Shown here: in pieces, positions 6,222-11,921 of the stretch | How positions within the stretch are numbered: position 1 is the stretch's first letter | How the letters are laid out: each line of letters begins with the position of its first letter | DNA from: Clostridia bacterium | Lineage (GTDB): Bacteria; Bacillota_A; Clostridia; Peptostreptococcales; JAAYPU01 | DNA length: 11,921 nucleotides | Reading direction: 5' to 3' | Assembly: GCA_022360735.1 (NCBI GenBank) | Contig: JAKSCF010000583.1 | Location: 1-11,921, forward strand | Program-made: the position numbers and the translations under genes | Notes under the pieces: generated by a model | Databases searched by the model: none | Told to the model about the DNA's origin: nothing | Seen by the model: the letters and a program-made list of their open reading frames with translations, nothing else

Positions 6222-7088
6222 TTAAAAATTTCCTTCTTGAGAAGATACAATATTTTTTTTCTTTAGATAGGTCATCCAATATAGTCCTGCTACAAAGAAT
6301 GCGCCCCCCACAATATTACCTAAAGTAACAGGTATGAGATTATTGATAATAAACGTTCCCCAGTTCAAACCATTTAGTTTTTCTATAGATAAGCCTGAAG
6401 CGGCTGCCCAGCTTGCGTTAGCTTTGGCTATAATACCGGCAGGAATATAATACATATTGGCGATACTGTGTTCAAATCCTGATGTAACAAATAACCAAAT
6501 AGGAAAAAATACTCCCAATATCTTTCCTGTAATGTCTTTTGCGCTGTAAGATATCCATACTGCCAGACACACCAGCCAATTGCACATAATACCTAGATAA
6601 AAGGCCGATAAGAAAGATAACTCTACCTTATAAACCGCAATTTTAATGGTTACAGCCCCTAACATATTGGCGCCGCTATTAAACAAACCGGATCGAGCCA
6701 TCATGTATGCTATCAGTACAGAACCTATTAGGTTTCCTATATACACAATGGTCCAATTTCTTAGCATATCTTTTATTTTGACTTGCTTTTCTAAGACACT
6801 TAAAACTATTAATATATTCCCTGTAAACAATTCACCGCCTGCTATAATGACTAACATCAAGCCCACACCAAAAACAGCTCCCGCTAGTACTTTTCCTAGT
6901 CCATAAGTATTACTGTTGGCAAACAAATTAAACGCTGCCATATTGGAACCCTCAGCAGCAAATGCAATAAATGCCCCTGCCAGTATTCCTAATATTAATT
7001 GATTCAATGGAGACAGCTTAACTTTATTAATCCCTGTTTGTACAGTAGATTCAGCAATTTCCCTTGGAGATAAATATGCTTTTTCCAT
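6222..7088 (-). CDS. focA: Formate/nitrite transporter family channel, probably FocA-like formate channel
   Basis: This 288-residue inner-membrane protein has about six hydrophobic segments and the usual FNT length. Family marks are the AFAAEGSNMAAFN loop (42-54), GGELFTGN (84-91), LGIMCNWLVCLAVW (165-178), SGFEHSIANMYYIP (203-216) with the pore histidine H207, and NLIPVTLGNIVGG (250-262). FNT proteins form pentamers, with one pore per subunit, passing formate, nitrite or hydrosulfide. Formate is favoured because fhs lies directly upstream, 62 bases away, and no nitrite or sulfite reductase is nearby. It could release formate made by Fhs in reverse or take formate in for C1 metabolism. The ribosome binding site GGAGG is 10 bases before the ATG. 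HcaT- or NirC-type specificity cannot be excluded from the sequence. Confidence 0.87.
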   Translation of the reverse strand: MEKAYLSPREIAESTVQTGINKVKLSPLNQLILGILAGAFIAFAAEGSNMAAFNLFANSNTYGLGKVLAGAVFGVGLMLVIIAGGELFTGNILIVLSVLEKQVKIKDMLRNWTIVYIGNLIGSVLIAYMMARSGLFNSGANMLGAVTIKIAVYKVELSFLSAFYLGIMCNWLVCLAVWISYSAKDITGKILGVFFPIWLFVTSGFEHSIANMYYIPAGIIAKANASWAAASGLSIEKLNGLNWGTFIINNLIPVTLGNIVGGAFFVAGLYWMTYLKKKNIVSSQEGNF

Positions 7089-7106
7089 TTCCTCTCTTCC
7101 TCCGTT

Positions 7107-7138
7107 ATAATGTATTACAATTTTAATTTGTCAGTCAA
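7107..7138 (-). promoter_or_regulatory. Possible weak promoter and degenerate operator before focA
   Basis: The fhs-focA spacer contains TTGTAATACA (minus strand, centre 7115), which is the core of the fhs operator but with mismatched outer arms. TTGACT (minus strand, 7138 to 7133) resembles a -35 box, and TACATT lies 18 bases downstream as a poor -10. This could give focA partly independent control, or it may be chance in AT-rich DNA. Confidence 0.3.
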
Positions 7139-7150
7139 TCATTATCATGA

Positions 7151-8827
7151 TTAAAATAAGCCGGATATTTTTCCTGTGTTATCCACATCGATCTTTTCCG
7201 CTGATGGATGTTTGGGAAGTCCGGGCATGGTCATGATGTTGCCTGTAAGCGCTACAATAAACCCTGCGCCCGCAGATACTTTTAGGTTTCTAATAGAGAT
7301 TCTAAAACCTTCCGGCCTGCCTAGCTTTTTAGGATCATCCGACAAAGAGTATTGCGTTTTAGCCATACATATTGGAAGATGTCCATAGCCCAGTTCTTCC
7401 AGCTCCTCTATTTGTTTAATGCTGTTTTCTACAAAATCAACACCATTTGCACCGTATATCCTTACAACAATTTTTTCAATTTTTTCTTTTATACTTAAGT
7501 TGCTTTCGTATGTGAAATTAAAATCATTTTCTTCGTCTATTAATTTCAGCACTTCATCAGCCAGTGCTGAGCCTCCCTCTCCGCCTTTGGCCCAAACCTC
7601 AGATAAGGCAACGTTTGCTCCCAGCTTTTTACATTCCTCTTCAACAAACTGAAGTTCAGCTTCTGTATCCGTTGGGAATCGGTTGATTGCTACGACCGCA
7701 GGAAGTCCGAAATTTTGTGTAATATTTTCTATATGCTTCAATAGATTAGGAATACCTTTTCCCAATGCCTCAATGTTTTCATTACCTAATTCTGCCTTAG
7801 GTACGCCTCCATGATGCTTTAATGCTCTTACGGTTGCTACTATTACAACCGCATCCGGTTGTAGTCCGCTTAATCTGCATTTTATATCTAAAAACTTTTC
7901 AGCACCCAAATCTGCTCCAAAGCCTGCTTCCGTTACTACATAATCGCCTAGCTTTAATGCCATTTTAGTGGCCATAACACTATTGCATCCATGGGCTATG
8001 TTTGCAAAGGGCCCCCCATGAATAAAAGTAGGTGTATGCTCCAGTGTTTGGACTAAGTTAGGTTTTAATGCATCTTTTAAAAGGGCTGCAACTGCACCTT
8101 GTGATTTTAAATCTCCTGCTGTTACGGGGTTTCCATCTCTGCTATAAGCCACTATGATGTTTGCGACTCTTTCTTTTAGGTCATCTAAATCTTCTGCTAA
8201 ACATAAGATTGCCATTATTTCAGATGCAACCGTGATATCAAATCCATCTTCTCTAGGCACACCATTGGCTTTACCCCCTAAGCCATTGGTGATGAATCTC
8301 AGCTGTCTATCGTTCATATCGACGCATCTTTTCCATGTGATTCTTCGTGTATCTATATTAAGAACATTGCCTTGCTGTATATGATTATCCAACATTGCAG
8401 CTATCAAATTATTCGCAGCACCTATGGCATGTAAATCCCCTGTAAAATGTAAGTTGATGTCTTCCATGGGAACGACTTGTGCATATCCGCCTCCAGCCGC
8501 ACCGCCTTTTACACCAAAAACTGGCCCTAAGGATGGTTCTCTGAGTGCTATAATTGATTGCTTCCCCTTCTTCGCTAAAGCATCTCCCAGCCCTACAGTT
8601 GTAGTGGTCTTGCCTTCGCCTGCAGGTGTTGGATTAATAGCCGTTACCAAAATTAGTTTTCCATTAGGTTGATCTTTTAACGCTGCAAGTAAATTGTAAT
8701 TTATTTTAGCTTTATATTTTCCGTAACATGCCATGTATTCATCATTAATTTCTATTTTTGACGCTATATCATTAATGTGATTCATCTTCACTTCTTGAGC
8801 TATTTCGATATCTGATTTAAAACTCAT
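7151..8827 (-). CDS. fhs: Formate--tetrahydrofolate ligase
   Basis: This 558-residue cytosolic homotetrameric enzyme is full length. It joins formate and tetrahydrofolate with ATP to give 10-formyl-tetrahydrofolate; the reaction is reversible, and purine-fermenting clostridia use it to make ATP. Visible marks are the nucleotide-binding [18 protein letters not shown] (67-84), [26 protein letters not shown] (96-121), and the [14 protein letters not shown] stretch that follows. The C-terminus NTGKISGLF is the canonical end. GGAGG lies 8 bases before the ATG. The gene has its own promoter and double operator and is followed by focA after 62 bases. A dedicated regulated copy beside panB, which handles methylene-tetrahydrofolate, suggests a pathway job rather than general C1 supply. 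Whether the genome has a second fhs is not visible here. Confidence 0.97.
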   Translation of the reverse strand: MSFKSDIEIAQEVKMNHINDIASKIEINDEYMACYGKYKAKINYNLLAALKDQPNGKLILVTAINPTPAGEGKTTTTVGLGDALAKKGKQSIIALREPSLGPVFGVKGGAAGGGYAQVVPMEDINLHFTGDLHAIGAANNLIAAMLDNHIQQGNVLNIDTRRITWKRCVDMNDRQLRFITNGLGGKANGVPREDGFDITVASEIMAILCLAEDLDDLKERVANIIVAYSRDGNPVTAGDLKSQGAVAALLKDALKPNLVQTLEHTPTFIHGGPFANIAHGCNSVMATKMALKLGDYVVTEAGFGADLGAEKFLDIKCRLSGLQPDAVVIVATVRALKHHGGVPKAELGNENIEALGKGIPNLLKHIENITQNFGLPAVVAINRFPTDTEAELQFVEEECKKLGANVALSEVWAKGGEGGSALADEVLKLIDEENDFNFTYESNLSIKEKIEKIVVRIYGANGVDFVENSIKQIEELEELGYGHLPICMAKTQYSLSDDPKKLGRPEGFRISIRNLKVSAGAGFIVALTGNIMTMPGLPKHPSAEKIDVDNTGKISGLF

Positions 8828-8840
8828 ATATTCTTCCTCC

Positions 8841-8877
8841 TTTTCGCATTACGAAATCTTATTTTGTATTACAAAAT
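8841..8877 (-). promoter_or_regulatory. Tandem palindromic operators upstream of fhs
   Basis: On the minus strand, site A is ATTTTGTAATACAAAAT (8877 to 8861), a palindrome with 7-base arms. Site B is ATTTCGTAATGCGAAAA (8857 to 8841), which agrees with A at 13 of 17 positions; its differences inside the arms are paired so that the palindrome is kept (TTTCG/CGAAA). Centres are 20 bases apart, two helical turns. Site A starts directly after the -10 box, so bound repressor would block initiation. The compensated changes argue for selection. The likely ligand protein is the IclR regulator two genes downstream, because its own promoter carries a matching pair. Confidence 0.75.
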
Positions 8878-8878
8878 A

Positions 8879-8908
8879 ATTATATCATAAACCCTTTACT
8901 ATTGTCTA
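8879..8908 (-). promoter_or_regulatory. Sigma-A-type promoter of fhs
   Basis: On the minus strand a -35 box TAGACA (8908 to 8903; 5 of 6 bases of TTGACA) is followed after 18 bases by a perfect -10 box TATAAT (8884 to 8879). It lies between the upstream terminator and the double operator, 51 bases before the fhs start codon. It is the best promoter in the window and probably drives the whole fhs-to-panF series. Confidence 0.75.
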
Positions 8909-8939
8909 AATTTTATAAATATTTATTTAAATTAATTAA

Positions 8940-8978
8940 AACCCTGCAATTGATCACAAAGTGGTCAATTGCAGGGTT
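8940..8978 (-). terminator. Strong intrinsic terminator after the hydroxyacid dehydrogenase gene
   Basis: An 18-bp stem (8961-8978 with 8940-8957), with one G-U pair and a 3-base loop, begins 39 bases after the dehydrogenase stop. On the minus strand it is followed by TTTTAATTAATTT. The plus side has no comparable T run. It separates the citrate-lyase-like genes from the fhs promoter, so the two groups are distinct transcription units. Confidence 0.88.
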
Positions 8979-9017
8979 AAACATACATTTATACCATGCT
9001 AAAACAAAAAAATTTAT

Positions 9018-9977
9018 CTACATATTAACGACATTCGTTGGTGTCCCTTTTATAAAATGCTTCAAATTATCTACAGCGATGTCCATTAATCTTTGCCTTG
9101 CTTCCTTAGGTCCCCATGCTATATGTGGTGTAATAATGCAGTTATCAAGACCCAGCAGTTCATTATCTTTCTCAATAGGTTCTTTTGATACGACATCAAG
9201 CGCAGCACCATAAAGTTTTCCACTTTCAAGAGCATCTTTCAGATCCTTTTCGTTAATTAAAGGCCCTCTTGCAGTGTTAATAATAATAGCACCATTTTTC
9301 ATTTTAGCTATGGATTCTTTATTGATAATTTCTCTAGTCGAATCAGAAAGTGGACAATGCAAACTAATAACATCAGAACAAGAAAGAACCTTATCAAAAG
9401 CAGCATACTTAATAGATTCGTCTTCCAAATCTTTGTTAGCATGATTACTATAAACTAAGACACTCATACCAAAACTTTTGGCGATTTTAGCCGTATTCTG
9501 CCCTATTCTTCCAAAACCAATAATTCCCATTGTCTTACCGGCAAGTTCTATTAATGGATAATCCCAAAAACAAAAGTCCTTACAATTTGACCAGCGTCCT
9601 GCTTTTACGACATCAGAGTGATGCTTAACATTGTGACATATTTCAAGAAGCAAAGCAAAAACATATTGAGCAACAGCAGCAGTCCCATATGTAGGGATAT
9701 TACAAACAGGAATATTTTTACTGGCTGCATATTCAACATCAACAACATTATAACCTGTAGCTAAAACACCTATAAACTTTATATTAGGACAGCTATCTAT
9801 TATTGTTTTAGTAATTGGTGTTTTATTGGTGAATATAATTTCTGCATCATCTATCTTATCAATAATTTCACTATTTTTTACTCTATCATAGACTATAAGA
9901 TCGCCAAGTTGCACCATATCATTCCAGGACAAGTCTCCGGGATTAAGTGCGTATCCATCTAAAACTACTATCTTCAT
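9018..9977 (-). CDS. D-2-hydroxyacid dehydrogenase, glycerate dehydrogenase/hydroxypyruvate reductase type
   Basis: This 319-residue cytosolic enzyme would reduce a 2-keto acid to a D-2-hydroxyacid. The opening KIVVLDGYALNPGDLSW and the VLATGYNVVDV stretch (71-81) are typical of the glycerate dehydrogenase (HprA-like) branch. The Rossmann motif is GFGRIGQ (154-160). The catalytic set is R237 in NTARGPLI, E266 in SKEPIE, and H285 in ITPHIAWG. After the second Rossmann strand (VLVYSNHA) the usual NAD-selecting aspartate is replaced by S177, so NADPH use is possible. The start is placed at the ATG at 9977 (MKIVVLDG); a GTG six codons upstream overlaps the ribosome binding site. It follows the citF-like gene by 50 bases and ends at a strong terminator. 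Its substrate is unknown; the context suggests a keto acid linked to the lyase product. Confidence 0.85.
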   Translation of the reverse strand: MKIVVLDGYALNPGDLSWNDMVQLGDLIVYDRVKNSEIIDKIDDAEIIFTNKTPITKTIIDSCPNIKFIGVLATGYNVVDVEYAASKNIPVCNIPTYGTAAVAQYVFALLLEICHNVKHHSDVVKAGRWSNCKDFCFWDYPLIELAGKTMGIIGFGRIGQNTAKIAKSFGMSVLVYSNHANKDLEDESIKYAAFDKVLSCSDVISLHCPLSDSTREIINKESIAKMKNGAIIINTARGPLINEKDLKDALESGKLYGAALDVVSKEPIEKDNELLGLDNCIITPHIAWGPKEARQRLMDIAVDNLKHFIKGTPTNVVNM

Positions 9978-9983
9978 AACTAA

Positions 9984-9988
9984 TCCTT
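9984..9988 (-). promoter_or_regulatory. Ribosome binding site deciding the dehydrogenase start
   Basis: AAGGA on the minus strand, inside AGAAGGA, lies 6 bases before the ATG at 9977 and within the codons that would follow the alternative GTG at 9995. It supports the shorter protein. Confidence 0.7.
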
Positions 9989-10027
9989 CTTTCACTAAAT
10001 TTAAAAATTTGTAATACTTTTTACCAT

Positions 10028-11443
10028 TTATAAAACACCATTAGAAGGCATGTAAACTTTATCAATTATATCACCATTCCTATATTCAACCAAACCCACA
10101 ACTTTATCTGTAAAATCTATTGTTTTTGGTTTTCCGGCAATTTTTTCTGCCATTGTTTTTAATTCTTCTATATCCATAACTGGTAATTTTAATTCTTTTA
10201 TCCTTTCCAAAAGGTCCTTTCTTTTGCTGTTCACAGCTATTCCCTTTTCAGTAACTATAACATCTACTGTATTTCCGGGAGTAACCTTTGTAACAACCTT
10301 ATCAACTACTATAGGCAGCCTTGATCTTAAAAGATTTGTGATTACTATTGATAGTTTTGCGCCTTTTGCTGTATCACTATGTCCACCTGAACCACCCATA
10401 ATGTTTCCATTTGAATCTGTAAGTACGTTAACATTGAACTCTGTGTCAATTTGTGTCGCACCCAGTATTACAACATCGAGACTATTAACTGCACAACTTT
10501 TTGCATTAGGATTTGCATAGTGGGACGCTGAAACTTCTAAATGATTTGGATTTAAAGCCAGTGACTTTATTGCATTTAGATCAAAACATTGAACATCTAT
10601 AATTTTTTCGATTAATCCTTCTTCAAGCATTCCAACAAAAAAGCCTGTTATCCCTCCCATACCAAAGCTGCCTTTTATGCCCTTAGATAACATTTTTTCT
10701 TTAAGGTAATATGCGGTTGCCAAGGAAGCTCCTCCTGCTCCCGTCTGAAAGGAAATCCCATCTTTTAACAATCCCGATGCCTCGATTACTTCAGCTGCAT
10801 TTCTTGCAATCACATGTCCGATTGGGTCTCTTGTAATCTTAGTCGTCCCAGAAACTATACCTTTTGGATCTCCTATAGAGTCTACCTTTACAACCCAATC
10901 TACTAAAGTCTCATCTATACTTATAGGCGAATTAGGATAAGGTGTCATATAGTCTGTAATTGCAATTACCTTTTTTGCACATCTTGCATCTGCCATAGCA
11001 TATCCTAGTGAACCACAAGCAGAAGGCCCCTTTACACCATTAATGTTACCCATTTCATCGGAAGAAGGTGCTCCAATAAAAGCAACATCAATTTTCAGAC
11101 TACCTTCAAGTATCGCCCTTGGGCGTCCTCCATGAGTCCTAAATATAACAGGTTCATCTAGGATACCTAAAGAAACTGAAGTAGCAAGAGGTCCAGATAT
11201 ATAATTAGTATCCAAAGCTGTTACTACTCTATTGTTTATATGCTTTACTACCTCACCATGTATTGGAAAGAATGCGCTGGCTGCTACTTTTATGTTTTTT
11301 ATTCCCATCTGTGCAATCTCATCTAAGACCATATTTACAACATGATCACCATTCCGCAGATGATGGTGGAATGATACCACCATTCCATCTTTCAGTCCAC
11401 TTAATTCAATGGCTTTTCTAATTGTAGATACTACCTTATTCAT
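10028..11443 (-). CDS. citF: Citrate lyase alpha subunit homologue (citrate CoA-transferase), short form
   Basis: This 471-residue protein aligns across the CitF family, the acetyl-ACP:citrate acyl-carrier transferase subunit of citrate lyase. Visible blocks are GLKDGMVVSFHHHLRNGDHVVNMV (16-39), then RTHGGRPR, IDVAFIGAPSSDEMGN, QTGAGGASLATAYYL, LNPNHLEVSASHYANP, DTEFNVNVLTDSNGNIMGGSGGHSDTA and VDVIVTEKGIAVN. It lacks roughly 40 residues at the N-terminus compared with E. coli CitF. The reading frame has a stop about 11 codons upstream, so this is not a missed start. The ATG overlaps the citE-like gene by 8 bases (ATGAATAA), implying translational coupling. A dehydrogenase gene follows instead of citX or citG. 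It could serve citrate or a related acid such as citramalate; the sequence does not decide. Confidence 0.87.
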   Translation of the reverse strand: MNKVVSTIRKAIELSGLKDGMVVSFHHHLRNGDHVVNMVLDEIAQMGIKNIKVAASAFFPIHGEVVKHINNRVVTALDTNYISGPLATSVSLGILDEPVIFRTHGGRPRAILEGSLKIDVAFIGAPSSDEMGNINGVKGPSACGSLGYAMADARCAKKVIAITDYMTPYPNSPISIDETLVDWVVKVDSIGDPKGIVSGTTKITRDPIGHVIARNAAEVIEASGLLKDGISFQTGAGGASLATAYYLKEKMLSKGIKGSFGMGGITGFFVGMLEEGLIEKIIDVQCFDLNAIKSLALNPNHLEVSASHYANPNAKSCAVNSLDVVILGATQIDTEFNVNVLTDSNGNIMGGSGGHSDTAKGAKLSIVITNLLRSRLPIVVDKVVTKVTPGNTVDVIVTEKGIAVNSKRKDLLERIKELKLPVMDIEELKTMAEKIAGKPKTIDFTDKVVGLVEYRNGDIIDKVYMPSNGVL

Positions 11444-11921
11444 AATTCCATACTCCTTCCAAGCCTGATAACTTTAAAACTTTATTAGCTCTATTGACTA
11501 TAGGTGCATCTATCATTTTACCGTCTAAAGATACCACTCCTTTACCTTCTTCTTTTGCTTTTTGTATAGCATTTATTACTTTAAGAGCATAATCTATTTC
11601 CTCCTGAGAAGGAGAAAACAACTCCTTTACTATGCTGCAATGTCTTGGAGAAATTACGGCTTTTCCACTAAATCCTATGTCCTTAGCAAATTGCACATCT
11701 TCCTTCAATCCTTCAAAGTCATCAATATCTGTAAAAGGTGTATCTATTGCTTCTACCATTGCAGCTGTTGCTGCATTAACAATACGGCTTCTACCATACA
11801 TAATTTCTACACCCTTTTTAGTTCTTTTTGCTCCAATATCTGCTGTATAATCCTCTGCACCAAAAAGAACTGCCTTGATCCTAGAACTGCTGCTAAGAAT
11901 TTCAAAAACATTTTCTATCCC
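11436..11921 (-). CDS. citE: Citrate lyase beta subunit homologue (CitE, HpcH/HpaI aldolase family), C-terminal part
   Basis: The gene runs off the right edge; 161 codons are present, read from base 11921 to the TAA at 11436-11438. The visible part begins GIENVFEILSSSSRIKAVLFGAEDYTADIGAKRTKKG. The GAEDYTADIG block holds acidic residues typical of the magnesium and substrate site in CitE-like lyases. IDTPFTDIDDFEGL and GFSGKAVISPRH follow, as expected for the family's C-terminal half. In citrate lyase this subunit splits the citryl thioester to oxaloacetate and acetyl-ACP. The overlap with the citF-like gene supports a two-subunit complex. Whether an acyl-carrier subunit gene (citD) lies just upstream is outside the window. 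CitE-like enzymes acting on malyl-CoA or citramalyl-CoA are close relatives, so the substrate is open. Confidence 0.88.
   Translation of the reverse strand, partial: GIENVFEILSSSSRIKAVLFGAEDYTADIGAKRTKKGVEIMYGRSRIVNAATAAMVEAIDTPFTDIDDFEGLKEDVQFAKDIGFSGKAVISPRHCSIVKELFSPSQEEIDYALKVINAIQKAKEEGKGVVSLDGKMIDAPIVNRANKVLKLSGLEGVWNYE

Noticed and set aside
8828..8939. Tetrahydrofolate riboswitch upstream of fhs
   Set aside because: The transcript leader after the -10 box is only about 50 bases and is filled by the two palindromic operators. No conserved riboswitch core was recognisable.
8902..9213. Plus-strand frame of 103 codons across the terminator and the dehydrogenase end
   Set aside because: It runs through the 18-bp terminator stem and then antisense to the dehydrogenase gene. 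No ribosome binding site or family resemblance was seen.
9978..9995. GTG start for the hydroxyacid dehydrogenase
   Set aside because: Its first codons contain the AAGGA that serves the ATG at 9977, and the family begins at KIVVLDG.
1..11921. Mobile elements, CRISPR, phage genes, tRNA or rRNA
   Set aside because: No transposase or integrase motif, regularly spaced repeat array or RNA gene signature was found on either strand. The visible repeats are short and confined to spacers.

Overview
The window reads as a low-GC, anaerobic member of the Firmicutes, most likely class Clostridia. The evidence is AT-rich spacers, strong GGAGG ribosome binding sites before almost every gene, ATG starts, a clostridial-type formate--tetrahydrofolate ligase, an FNT formate channel and citrate-lyase-like genes. 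Genus cannot be decided from the sequence. All complete genes lie on the minus strand. The only plus-strand gene is the last 40 codons of a branched-chain aminotransferase at the left edge.

Layout in the direction of minus-strand transcription (right to left). (1) 11921-9018: the end of a citrate lyase beta-like gene, a citrate lyase alpha-like gene overlapping it by 8 bases, and a D-2-hydroxyacid dehydrogenase of the glycerate dehydrogenase type, closed by an 18-bp stem terminator at 8940-8978. (2) 8827-6222: fhs and a focA-type channel, behind a good sigma-A-like promoter with two tandem palindromic operators. (3) 6151-5381: an IclR-family regulator whose upstream region carries the same pair of operator-like sites with the same 20-bp spacing. 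(4) 5380-5225: a structured leader with repeated segments. (5) 5224-179: panB, panE, an M20 amidohydrolase, yhdT and panF, ending at a two-way terminator at 133-157 shared with the convergent aminotransferase gene.

Main interpretation (inference): fhs-focA-iclR-panB-panE-M20-yhdT-panF looks like a pantothenate breakdown operon rather than a biosynthetic one. PanF would import pantothenate. The M20 enzyme would cut its amide bond to pantoate and beta-alanine. The PanE-like enzyme, which has an aspartate where NAD-dependent Rossmann enzymes have one, would oxidise pantoate to ketopantoate. PanB run in reverse would release 2-oxoisovalerate and methylene-tetrahydrofolate. After oxidation of the C1 unit, Fhs run in reverse would make ATP and formate, and FocA would release the formate. 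The neighbouring aminotransferase could turn 2-oxoisovalerate into valine. panC and panD, needed for synthesis, are absent from the window, and an IclR regulator fits a catabolic set. Each family assignment is solid; the pathway direction is untested.

No tRNA, rRNA, CRISPR array, insertion sequence or phage gene was seen. No stretch longer than about 190 bases lacks a gene.
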